Part shown: piece after piece, positions 42,695 to 53,525 of the stretch
How the letters are laid out: the number at the start of each line of letters is the position of its first letter
Numbering within the stretch: position 1 is the stretch's first letter
From: Arthrinium phaeospermum
Lineage: Eukaryota; Ascomycota; Sordariomycetes; Amphisphaeriales; Apiosporaceae
Length of the DNA: 64,000 nucleotides
Reading direction: 5' to 3'
Assembly: GCA_006503535.1 (NCBI GenBank)
Contig: QYRS01000011.1
Span: 2,418,001 to 2,482,000, forward strand
Notes under the pieces: model-generated
Told to the model about the DNA's origin: nothing
Database searches by the model: none
The model's input: the letters and a program-made list of their open reading frames with translations, nothing else
Position numbers and translations under genes: made by a program

Positions 42695-45600
42695 ACAGGC
42701 CGGCTGGCATGCTGCATGCACTGCACTGCAGCGAGAGCGAGAGGTGTGCCAACCATAGGAGGTTTTTTTTCGATGGTCTGCCGTGTGTCCAACCATCCCG
42801 CAGCCAAGTAAGTCATCTGAACATTGGTCCGGCTTGCCATGTCATGAAGCAAGCTAGACAGAACCGCGGACACGCAGAAGTGCCCATGCATCCATCGGGC
42901 AGTCCCTGCGCGATTAGAGAACTGCAAAGGTTGAATAAGGATCAAATCAGGCGAATCACATCAATACATAATGTGTATCTGTTCCAATCAATAGTACCTA
43001 TGCACCATCGCCAACCGGCTTCGCATGTACATCAAGGTCAGCTGGTACCGACTGTGAGGTAGGAATGGGCAGGCAATTGAATGGATCGGCGGAGACGATG
43101 CTGTGTTGTCGGGATGGGCTGCTGGAGATCAGGAACTCCCGTTGGGAATCGTCGTCACCACCGCACTGCAGCTGTAGGGCCAGTCCCAGTCCATTGTCCC
43201 AGTCCCGAGAAGTCGCTCTCCTCCCCCATGCATGCACGCGCGTGGCGCTGGAAAAAAAAAAGATGTGCCAGCCTAGAAAAGAAGGGGTCCTCGAGCGAGT
43301 TCCCCAGTTATCGGCTATCGCTCAGGGTTCTCGTTGGTTACCGCCCAAGCAGCAGAGCACCCACACCACGGCTCAAGCTACGGTTTCTTTTTTTGAGCAG
43401 GACCCAGGCAGGGCCTGGACCGCTGGCCCTCTAGACTCGACCGCTGCAGCTGCCAAGCCCCCTGCGTCCGCTAACCACCCAACTCTAAATTCAAGCGTCA
43501 TCTCCCTATTTCAACCTTCTCATTTTGCTCGCCCTATCACCCATCGTCAATACGGCCAAATGGGTCGCTCCCAATGCCAGCACTCACAGCGCCTACAGGG
43601 GCCACGACTCGTGACGGGCATGTTTCCCTGCTGGCAGAGGTGGTATGCGTTCGTAATCCGCCCTCTCTCTCCCGATGCCAATGGAGACGATGCTTTTCTC
43701 CTATCGCTCGCTCAAACATACCAGCCACCCCTCCCGACTGGAGTTGAGAGTTGGGTCGACCTGTTTCGGTGCCCTGGTCTATTGCCTGTCTAGGTTTGAG
43801 GCAAGGAGGGGGGGATTGGGGGGATTAGATGGGGGGGCACCTCCACGGTCGTCTAACTCACACACGATGGTATGTACAGTACATACTCGAGCTTACCTCA
43901 ATATGTAAATAGAGTTTAGATGCTTCGGTGCCCTTTCCCCTTCTCTCTGTTTCCCTCCCCCTCGCGTATCGGCTATCGTGACATCGTCAGACCTGGCCTT
44001 GCTCATCTCAAAGCTCCCACCCCATGCAGATTGGCCCTCGGATCGGGACCCCACGAATCGCCGTGTCTCAACGTGACCGATGAGGAACATCAGCCCAACC
44101 CTATGCACGCCACTGACTGACCGAGGTGATGGGGCCAATCTAACCAACACCCTCGCTGCATGTCTAGGCGATGTTTAATCCACCTCGTTAACCTTTCTCG
44201 TTGCTGTTGTCGTCTTTTCTTTGCTCTCTGCTCGGGGAGGCGGGCCAGGTCGATACTAAATAAATAGCCCTCAAGTCTGAAGCAGTAGCCCCAAACCAAG
44301 ACGGGCTCGCGAGTACGATTTACTTCGGTCTGTTCTGATGTTTTCTTTTGGCTTTGCTTTTGGCTATTGCTACCCGCAACGAGAAGTGGACGCGGCGTCA
44401 GCGAACGAACAGCCCAATGTGCGGGTTGAAGGTTTTCATGCGTTCCGACAGGCTGGGCCGTCTGGTCGCTGCCAAGTCTCGAGTCGGAAGATGGATCCCA
44501 GTCATGTCTTCCCCCAGCCCAGACTGCCAGCGTGGTACTTGGACTGGAGGTCGTGCCAGATCAAATCGTAAACAGCCCGTCCATCTCCACGGGGTTACGT
44601 GATTGGCATGTCGTAACCGCCTGGTTTCATTCGGGTGCCCTGCCAAGCGACCGATATAGATCCTGCGTAGTACAATTTTGAAACACATGCAGCTCGGGAT
44701 ATATTCAGAGTGTGTAAAGTCGTCAAGAGACCAGACAAACCAAACCCGCCAGGCTAACTCCCACCCAGGACATCGGTGGGCGAGAGTTCATGCAGTGTGC
44801 CATATTTGGCGCATGGTCGTACTGACAGTGGACAGTGGGCAACGCGTTCATCTTCGCACATGACCATTCAGTATCAACAATTCATGCGAACGACTACGAC
44901 ATACGTTATCTTCGCCGTCATCAAAATGAAGAACAGAGTGAAAAAAACGGCCATCCGTAAAGAGTAAATTGCCCGCGGCTATCGAGGAACGGCGCAACGG
45001 AGGCTGGGCTTGGCGTTTGGCGGCTTGGAACTAGCAAGCTGCCAGACGGTTTTGAACCAAGCTCTGGGCAACGCGGGAAACGGCAGCGGAAACGCTGCAT
45101 GAGGAAGGAGTCTAGAAGAACTCACCAAACGGAGAAAAAAAAATCATTAGTTCATCGGTCCCGGTCGATGTCACGCCAGCTACTTGCATTGACCATGTTT
45201 CTCGGAGACGATCAATCCCAATCCAATTGAAGGTGATTAATGCCAATAACGCCAATAGCAAGAGAAGTTCATGACTCCGAGTTGGGAACTATCACTATGC
45301 CGGCAGTAGTAGAAAAATAGTTTCTCGCAATTGAGAGCCGTGACTCAACAACTTCTTAGTAATTTTGCCAGTGCGATAGATCCGACCTACCTCTGTTCAA
45401 TCTCGATACATCAAATCCATGGCTGGTCAAATGCCTGACTGACTGGCTGCACAGAATCCGATCATCAGAACAGCCACATTGACTTGACTCCCGTCGATGC
45501 AGCCATGAACGTTTTACCAGCTTTCCACCCACTAAAAAGTACCGTCCGTTGCTTGCTTCATGCATGTAGGGTTATGTCAGCAGCCGCCGGCCCAAAAACT

Positions 45601-45802
45601 GACCTACCCCGCCATTGATCCAAATCGTCCAACCCCACCATGCATTGCCATGACGAGCGCGAGCAATTGAAGCCTTATTGCGAAAAAACGAAACGCACTG
45701 CTCTGATTCACCTGATTCACCTCCCGAAGACTTGACAGGTCTCACCTCACCTGCTTACGCCCGGACCGTCCTGGAACCCCGTGTTCTGGAATCTAGACCA
45801 CC

Positions 45803-46473
45803 ATGGCCGCCCTCGAGACAGTGCAGCTGGAGCACCTGCCGGCGACGCACACGGTCCTCCTGGCGCTCTACCGCAACGTCGCCAACGCGGCGTTCCTGCA
45901 GGAGCAGCTCCTGAGCCGCAACGCCGACTTTGAGTACGCCTTCGTCGACGCCAGCACCGTCGCCTCGCGCTTCCAGCTGCTCACGGCCGTCTACAAGGCC
46001 ATCTCGGCCGAGATGGCGGGCAACATGCGCACCCCGAACGTGCACTCGGAGATGGTGGTGTCCCTCAGCTCCAATAACAATGTAGGTTCTTTTTCAACGG
46101 ACGACATATGCCCTGCACATGGGATGGAACGATGGACTAATGACTTGTGCCGCAGATCTCAGAGGCCTACAGGAGATACGGCGTCCAGCCTGCCACCAAG
46201 GACGTAGTGGTGGTCAAAGTCCTCGTGTCGCGAGAAGGCGCACCTAGCAGTCTGACGCCAGCGGACGTGGAGAAGCACCTCCAGACGCACGTCCAAGGAG
46301 AGAGCGTATCGTGTACCGACGAGGAACTGGCCAATGTGACGGACTGGCCCAAGCTGCGAAAGTATCACAAGCTGAACGGCTTGCCTTGGATTGAGGCGAT
46401 CAAGGATGAAGGTGCCAAGAAGAATGAGCTGGAGATGCTCATTATTTCTGCGATGGCCATGAGGGGCACTTAG
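45803..46473 (+). CDS. CGI121: EKC/KEOPS complex subunit Cgi121
   Basis: Exons 45803-46081 and 46156-46473, with donor GTAGGT and acceptor CGCAG, phase 0; the product has 198 residues. The sequence matches the Cgi121/TPRKB fold: an N-terminal strand TVLLALYRNVANAAFLQEQL, then FEYAFVDASTVASRFQLLTAVYKA, the central NVHSEMVVSLSSNNNISEAYRRYG (the most conserved block) and VVVVKVLV. KEOPS makes the universal t6A modification of tRNA and in yeast also affects telomeres; Cgi121 binds Bud32 and helps recruit tRNA. The start is the first ATG and follows a typical CCACC context. Length is normal for the family. Confidence 0.93.
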
Positions 46474-47054
46474 GGGCGCAAGACAGGGGAGTTTTTGGTT
46501 GGAGATGAAATAAATGATACCCCAAAATGTTAGAAACAGATCAACAGTGATACATTGAGCAAGTAAACATTTGAAACTATATTATAGAAAAGCTGAGGCC
46601 CAATTCCAATCTCCATGAGATGCATGCTGGGCGACGTAGTTGCAGATACCCTCTTTTTCGGGACGACGTTGCTGCCGGCCCGACACAGCTGCAATCGGAC
46701 CACCAAACAGACCCGTTGCTGCTGGCTGGACCTTCAACGTTCGAGCATCATGCCAACCACCCAATACGTCCCATGCGACACAAAAACACCCCATAAACCC
46801 GCCAACATCGATCAAACATAAATCAATTTGTTTCAATCCACTCGCCGGCAGTTGATCTTAGTCATCCATTTTCACTAGTCGAATTGGCAACCAAGGAAGG
46901 GAGAGCGGCAGCCCATTCACCACGCTCACTCGACCCATTCGCATCAGCAAATCATCATCCGATATTGCATCGGCCCCCTTTTTCATAGCCCTCTCACCTC
47001 CCCCCATCAATCATTTGATCTATCTCTACCTGCATAAAGAGGAAAGCCCCAGAC
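46474..47054. other. Intergenic region
   Basis: 580 bp between CGI121 and the next plus-strand gene. No gene or repeat recognised. Confidence 0.5.
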
Positions 47055-47630
47055 ATGGCCGACATCCCCTCCTCCCTCGCCCCTCCCGAGCCCACCAAGC
47101 TCCAGCGCGACATCGTCGCCCGCCCGGCCTCGTGGTTCGTGCAGTCCCCCCTGTGCGTCGGCGCCGGCCTCCTGACGGCGCGCTACTTCTTCCGCATCGA
47201 CCTGTTCCGGTCGCTGCGGGGCCGCCGCGTCCTGGCGGGAAGCGCCTTCGCCTACGCCGTCATGACCCCCTTCGACGTCTGGTACTGGCGCCGCGCCCGC
47301 GACGCCGTCGCCGACCGCAACGGCTGGGAGATGCGGCAGAAGCGGCAGGGGTACCCCGTCGACGCGCCCCGGGGGGTGCGGGGCGCGGATGGGGAGTGGA
47401 CCGCGGAGACGACGACGACGGGAGGCGCCAGGTCGGGTGCGGTTGGTCGTGGGAGCAGCGGCAGTGGCAATGTGCCGGCGGGCCGGTTTGGTGGAGGAAG
47501 CGACGGTACGCGGGGTCAGGGAGGAGGGTATCCGGGTGGTGGTGCTGGTGGTGCTGGTGGCGAGGAGGAACTCCAGGATCCATGGGCGCTGCCTCAGTCC
47601 AAGAATGGCGGCTCGTCGCGGTGGAGCTAG
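47055..47630 (+). CDS. Small two-helix membrane protein of unknown function
   Basis: Single-exon protein of 191 residues, not recognised as a named family. Two hydrophobic segments lie close together: about residues 29-47 (VQSPLCVGAGLLTARYFF) and 60-75 (VLAGSAFAYAVMTPFD), the second followed by WYWRRARD. The second half is low-complexity Gly/Ser-rich (PGGGAGGAGG) and ends in basic and Ser residues. The compact conserved-looking first half with strong GC3 codon bias supports a real gene; the Gly-rich tail could be poorly conserved or contain a missed intron. Mitochondrial or ER membrane location is possible, but I have no direct evidence. Confidence 0.6.
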   Translation: MADIPSSLAPPEPTKLQRDIVARPASWFVQSPLCVGAGLLTARYFFRIDLFRSLRGRRVLAGSAFAYAVMTPFDVWYWRRARDAVADRNGWEMRQKRQGYPVDAPRGVRGADGEWTAETTTTGGARSGAVGRGSSGSGNVPAGRFGGGSDGTRGQGGGYPGGGAGGAGGEEELQDPWALPQSKNGGSSRWS

Positions 47631-47864
47631 ACACATCGAAGATTCTACGAGAGGTCTGGCTTACTTGTGGATTTCATTCAGATCCGAAACGATGCAATTG
47701 ACGGCAGAGGTGTCTGGATGGGAGACATGTCATGATTGTTGGCAAACCAGGAGTCCGTCCACACGAGGCCTGCCAACCAGACAAGCTCACTGCAGCGCAT
47801 GCTTCCAAATCATTCGTCGCTTACCGGTAGAGGTCTACGATGGGGTCTTCTTACATGTACAGTA

Positions 47865-48050
47865 TATCCCCTTGATGGCGAGAACGCTGCTTTTCGTACA
47901 GTACTTCCCTTGGATAATTGATAGGCCAGTTTATCCAATCGGGTATTCCATTCAACGGAATAAACGTTATACCAATAGCACTAATTGATCCCTGGTATGT
48001 ACAGTACAGCATAATCTGGTGGGAGCAGCGTTCTCGCCATCAAGGGGATA
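47865..48050. mobile_element. MITE-like element with 25-bp terminal inverted repeats and TA flanks
   Basis: Left arm 47867-47891 and right arm 48024-48048 are perfect inverted copies (TCCCCTTGATGGCGAGAACG plus CTGCT and its complement). TA follows or precedes each arm (47865-47866 and 48049-48050), as for Tc1/mariner-type target duplications. The 182-bp element has no coding capacity, and the interior is AT-richer with short GTACAGTAC palindromes. A non-autonomous DNA transposon is the best reading; a structured RNA hairpin is the alternative. Confidence 0.7.
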
Positions 48051-49170
48051 GCTTCAGGTGGTTATCCTAAGCGGGGATTGATTGGCGTCCCGTCACGGGC
48101 TGACACGGCAAGCGAACTCCAACAAAAAGCAAATAACCGCATACAAGGACAATACAAGTATGTTATGTTCAATTAACGCCAGAATTTCCAGTCCAGTTCA
48201 TTCTCTTCGTCAAGCACAGCTCTCCGGCAAGAGCGACAACTGTTGATTGACGTAGAAGACGGTCGGGGTCTCACGAATTACCTACCCAACCATGGTGAAA
48301 ATGCCGGCCGTATGGCCGATTGAAATCCCGAGGAGTGCGCACAGCACAGCGTGGAACCCAGTCGCAATGAGAAATGGTTCGACGAGAATCTGGCTCCAAG
48401 CTGACTTTCAGAGTAAACTCTAGCCAAAACCTCGAATTGAAGCAATGTTAAACATCAAAAACGTGGGTGCTTTGCACCACCGTCTAGTTTGACGTGTCAA
48501 AGGCGCAAGTAACCAAGAAAGACGAACACATACCTAAGGGCAAACATCTTTATCAGACCTCGAGCGTTCATGTGTGGTATTCAGGGCTGAGACTCGGCAT
48601 TGAGCTCAGTGCTGCGAAGATGATTTGCTTCAGGATACGGTGAATCGCTATGGCCACTGTGTGTTGCACTGCTGTCTACCGTATTGGGATTGCATCGAAC
48701 CAAATGTTGGCTGGGGAGAGGCATTGACGTACAAGATTAGTTAAACACAGGTCAACTCAGAGACGGGATCCGATCACCAAAGTCTATCAGTACCGTGGAA
48801 GGCGATGGGCATCAGAGGGGAAAAGGTTCTGGCGCAGCCAAGGTGAGTGAATTTGCTATCTATCTCCGCCGCGAAAGCAATACCTATATAAGAGAGACCA
48901 TCTGCCCGCAATTGAAACATGATTCCCTTCTCTCTCCATGCTCCTCCCACAATTCCAAGTGCCTCCATGGCAAGGCGCTTGGAGCCTCACCTGGCAGCCG
49001 CAACAACATGGCCTTGCACCACCCCACAGCACGACAGCGCAACACGCCGGACAACGACATCAACACGACATGGCACCAGGACAGCGCCAACAAAGCGCAA
49101 TCACCAAGTGCTTGGGGGTTTTTCTTCTTCAGCACCCTGCACGAAGCAGAGCAACCAATGAAAAAAATGA

Positions 49171-49238
49171 GTTTGAATTCGTCAGAGACGAATAGTGAAC
49201 AAAAGTTTGGATTCGTCAGAGACGAAGAGTGAACAAAA
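49171..49238. repeat. 34-bp tandem repeat, two copies
   Basis: GTTTGAATTCGTCAGAGACG plus AATAGTGAACAAAA is repeated at 34-bp spacing with two mismatches. Confidence 0.85.
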
Positions 49239-51059
49239 AATTGGTCCATGCCGCCAGAACCGTCCAAGCAGACGCCGGTTGGGCCCGACACCTGGCTGTC
49301 GCCGTGCAAGACCTTCTTGATCGTCAAGCACAATGGACAAAGCAGACGGGTTAGCAAGAACCTGAAAGTTGTGTGCTGCCAGGGGAAAGGAATGGGGAAG
49401 GGGAAAGAAATGCCAGCAAAAATTGTACGACGGCTCAGCCCAAAGGGCGTCTCCAAGGCGGAAAACATGACGATGTGCAATGCCATGTCAATACCTTCCC
49501 AGCAGGAATACTTGATCTCCCACTGGGCCCGAAGAAAGTATGAAGAAGAAAGGGAAAAGAGGAATCAGATTGGGACGGGCAGAAGAGCTGCTTAAATACT
49601 GAAATTCCGGGGTCCTTTGCACCAAGTGCACGTGTCTACTGATTTGTAAACAGATACCGCCTAGACGTCATTGACTCCGAGTTGCCTGCAGTCGGTTGCT
49701 GTTGTGTGCAGCTACGAGTGGAAGGAGCAGACCTCGAAACGACACCCGCCCAACCCCAACACACGCAAAGGCAGAAGCTGCCTCGGCAATACACAATAGC
49801 GTGGACTGGTAATGGGAGCTTGTGCCTCTGGCCAGCACGGCCGATGCGCAACAAACAAACGGAAACGACGAGACGAGAGGCCGTCGCAAGCAACATGGCA
49901 CCTTGGCTTCCACGTCAGATCCCCCACAAGCCCCTGTTCCATGAAGGTTTGGAGGCAGGCAGACATTTCAACGAAGGAGGGAAGCATGGTTACTAAACGC
50001 ACCGCCTGCTCACTACAGTGCATGCCTCGGCTGATCTATCGGATGCACAGCAATGGGGTTCGCAGAAGCCAAGCTGCAAGGAGATCACAACTGTTGAGGG
50101 GATTGATTACAGGTCGGCATTGGTTGGATCTTGCATGCCAGGTACCTACATGCATGCAGCAAGATCTCGTTGGACTGGAAGCAGAGACATGGCGTTACGT
50201 CACAGGTGGCCGCCAGGGTCGGACTGACATATGCCCTGGTCTTGCACGTGGGGTGTCTTCTTGATTTCTGATCACCTCTACTTGCCAACAGCACAGCGAG
50301 CACTTACAAAGCTGTTTGGGTAGCGGCGGAAGGAATGGAACTGGCTGCCTGATCAGGTGTGGGGCATGGTAACCTTTGAGGTGGACTGGAGACAAATGTT
50401 GAGGGAAGGCGCGAAAGCATGGGACTGCAGAAGCCGGAAGATGACCAGACAGATCATTCTAGAGAATTTGTTGGTCTCTCGCCACGGGCAGGAGCTGTTT
50501 TTTGGCCAGCTTGATTACTTATTGAAAAAGGGTTTGATCAAGCGTGATAGATGCATGGCAACACAATTCGAGATGCAATATGTGTGAGCTGAGACGTAGT
50601 CTATCTAAATGCAACTCGCGGCATCCCCGGAAAACACATGGTCTTATTGACAAGGAGCTAGCTGACCCCCCTACGACGGCCGTATCCGGTCCTGACTTGT
50701 GACACTACTTCATGAAATTCATAACTACCGCGATCGAGATATGCGATATGATAGAGATGCTTTACTAAAACGCTGGGATGTTTTGTTTGAATAGGAATCC
50801 GAGCATGTTTGTATGATGATATCATGATGATCGAAAGAAACTTGATGACAACACCTTGGGCCTTTCAAGCAAGTAATGGAATTTCAAGCCTCTCGGGCTA
50901 CTTCCACGGGCAAGGAAAGTTCTTTTGGGCTAGAGAATGTACGACACATTACCCGGATACAAAGTTCGAAACACGGGGCATAATGATCCCAGAGCAGGTA
51001 AGGTCGACGAGGATATAAGTCGAGGCATCGGGGGGCGCGACCGAGTACCGTGCGTCTTC

Positions 51060-52412
51060 TCAGGTATATTCATGTGGGAGAGGCAGCTCCCAGATGTTTC
51101 CATCGTTGTCTTTACCACATAGGAGTACCGTGAGTGCCTCGGTACGCTTCTTTGCAAAAGCCTGCCACGCGGCCAAAACTTCGTCCCTGGGTCTCCATTC
51201 CTGATTGCCCTGCTTTCCATTCCACGACCAAGATATGTCAACTCGGTCTGCCGTTTGTCCTGTACCCCTGGCCAAGTCAAAGTTAGGTCCTGTGCTTGAG
51301 CAAGAGCGTAGGTTCATGTCCATTAGTTCTGGCATACGCTGAGCCGCAGCCGACGCGGCATCCCAGACGCGGTCTTGCAACGGCCAAAGGCTTGAAGCGT
51401 CTGAGTCTGAGCAGGCGATTTGCATCAACTCCGCAGGCCCTGGAATTTCCAGTCTATCAAGAATACACTGATCGTAATCAAAATAAAACCACTTTAATGA
51501 TGGCCACTCAGTGATCAGATCTTGCCCAAATATCCCAATGCCAACTCCTACGTTCGGAATGAGGTACAGATATTCGAGTCCCAACGATATCTGATGGAAA
51601 TTGTGCGCCAGGTTGTTAGAAGACCTTCCATATCTGATAGTGGCATCGTCCTCGTCTTCCCTGAAAATCTCCATCTCCAGGTATCTTGTGGAATCACTGT
51701 GCCATTTTAAAAGCGTCCCGGATATGTCTACTAACTAATTAGCCACTGTAACAAATGTAGGCATAGGCCGATGCACATAGAATGAGCTTGGATTCATGAG
51801 TAAGATTCGCCAATAACGACAATTGCATCTGTTTGAAACTTGGTAACTGACGACAACGCTTACCTTCAAATTCTTCTTGACGCGTAAAGAAACTGAGTAC
51901 CTTCTTGAAAGCACCAGGGGTACTCCCTACCATATGTACAGCAATGAGAGCTGCCCCAGGGCTGTCCTGGGCTTCGATTATGAGTCGTTTTATGCAAGGG
52001 ACCTCCGGCAGGGGAGCCAGTAGTTCGGTCCTGCCAGCTGGATATTGCATGGTCTTTGTCCGTAGGGTGAAGCAAATGTTTATCCCGGGATGTTTTTCTA
52101 CGTTACCAAACGCAGCCATGATCTCCTTAATAGCCGCGAAACATTCCGTTGCGACAATATCTTCGAACGTGATACTGAGTTCCCGAATGCAATATGGTCT
52201 TTTGATTTGGTGATTATGTTACAGAGCTTTCCAAGTTTTTCCGTCGAGTCACATGTCTTGGTGATTTTTTTGAAGGACACTAGTTCAACCATGTCCTTCC
52301 ACACAACGCATACATGACGGAGCTTACGCCGCTGTTCAAGTTCAGGCAGCAGGTAGTCCAAGATCAGTAGGGTGACTTCGTTGGAGAAGGGCCATGATGG
52401 TTTCGATGCCAT
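51060..52412 (-). CDS. F-box-like protein, first tandem paralogue, apparent one-base frameshift
   Basis: Exon 1 is 51864-52412 and exon 2 is 51060-51727, with donor GTAAGC and acceptor GTAG, phase 1. The N-terminus (WPFSNEVTLLILDYL, then LRHVCVVWKDMVELVSFKKI) is an F-box-like helix pair. The rest matches the paralogue at 53.5-55.2 kb block by block: FDYDQCILDRLEIPGPAEL against LHYDQCIIDPLKLP, VWDAASAAAQRMPELMDM against VWQASAAAAQRMPRLKTM, and WRPRDEVLAAWQAFA against WRPSNKVLCAWHAIA. Exon 1 breaks frame near 52200: the frame with the start runs out after KSKDHIAF, and the conserved RELSITFEDIVATECFAAIKE is one base away. An extra base in the TTTT at 52200-52203 gives 405 residues and the correct splice phase. 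F-box proteins are adaptors of SCF ubiquitin ligases; substrate unknown. Confidence 0.72.
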
Positions 52413-53525
52413 TATGAATAATTGTGAGGATTATGAGAGGGTGTTGAGAGTGCAATAACCGATCGAATAGAACTGGCCACATAGGGTCAACAGAGATGTT
52501 TAAATGGTAGATCGTGGATGTTTACATCCATTGTTGTCACGTTTCATGTGGGAGAACATGTTGGTCCAACTCATCTTCCGGCTTTGTTCTTCCTCATTCC
52601 AAGTCAAGCAAACACCTACCATATTGTGTGTCATGCATGGGAATATGTCACATGTGCTTTCCTCTTTGATACATCATAGTCATGTGGCTGTATCGATGGA
52701 AACGACAGTCGTTTGACATATCCTGCTGTTAGCTTCCCGTACCACGTGAGTCTCCTGAATGTATACTTTGATAGTCTGCTAGGCAGACTCTCTCCCAATC
52801 ACCTCAGAGCAAGCAATCAGACTCGCTTGAGGGGCAGCCGTTGGGATGTCTCATTGAACATATCCCGGAGCTGTATCCTAGCTAGATGTATCTCCGACTG
52901 AGGGTGGGAACTAGACGATCAGATGGGAGGACGTGGCAATACATGCCCCAGGTCAAATGAAGCTTCACGTCTTCGCCCAAACCCTTTTATTCGGGACAAC
53001 CAATCAATGAGACAGTCTCCTTCAACGGCTCTTGTATTTGGCTCTAGGTATGATTCAGTCCATGTATTAGTATTTATGGAAGCATGAAATATTAACAACT
53101 TATGAAACACAGCTGATTCTGGACCTCTGTGGGTCAAGTTTATTTCCATATACGATACGGCTCATTTGTCCATTTGTGCAGGCAATAATATCAAGGAGCA
53201 ACTGATGTAGTATTGGGAAAGATTATAGACTACAAAAGCATATCACAAGGTCTTCTGGTTTGAGTAGACGTGGTCGAGTGCCATCGTCTTTGCAAGCGCC
53301 GCAATTTGTCCATCCGGGACTCGGGGGCCGGAGGGGTTATACCCGGTCAACTAAGCCCTCCTTAGCACACACCAACACCTCGGGCTTCCGGTCACGCTTC
53401 CCATCAAACGCACATCACAAAGTCAGAAGTCTGCTTCTGGGCCTCCATTCGCCGCCGCCCATCATCTTCTGTCACTCCCAGAAGATCTGGGTTTGGTAAC
53501 TAACTCGCAGGTGGAATCGAGGCCC
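52413..53525. other. Spacer between the two F-box-like paralogues
   Basis: 1.1 kb with no gene recognised. It must hold the promoter of the first paralogue and the 3' end of the second. Confidence 0.5.

Larger units (their letters stand above)
41324..45802. other. Long divergent intergenic region upstream of the Zn2Cys6 gene and CGI121
   Basis: 4.5 kb without a convincing gene. It contains an AG-rich microsatellite (about 42407-42456), a GGCA repeat (42669-42694) and a G-tract cluster (43806-43838). The longest frame (43065-43793, 242 codons, plus) has no domain and irregular composition. Probably promoter and long 5' UTR of the regulator, or an unrecognised non-coding transcript. Confidence 0.5.
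47631..51059. other. Long gene-poor region with a MITE-like element
   Basis: 3.4 kb. Contains the inverted repeat element at 47865-48050 and a 34-bp tandem repeat near 49171-49238. Several frames of 60-145 codons have no domain or codon bias, including one of 76 codons at 50357-50587. No gene called. Confidence 0.5.

Noticed and set aside
43065..43793. 242-codon plus-strand frame upstream of CGI121
   Set aside because: No domain, mixed low-complexity composition and no codon bias; considered chance or UTR.
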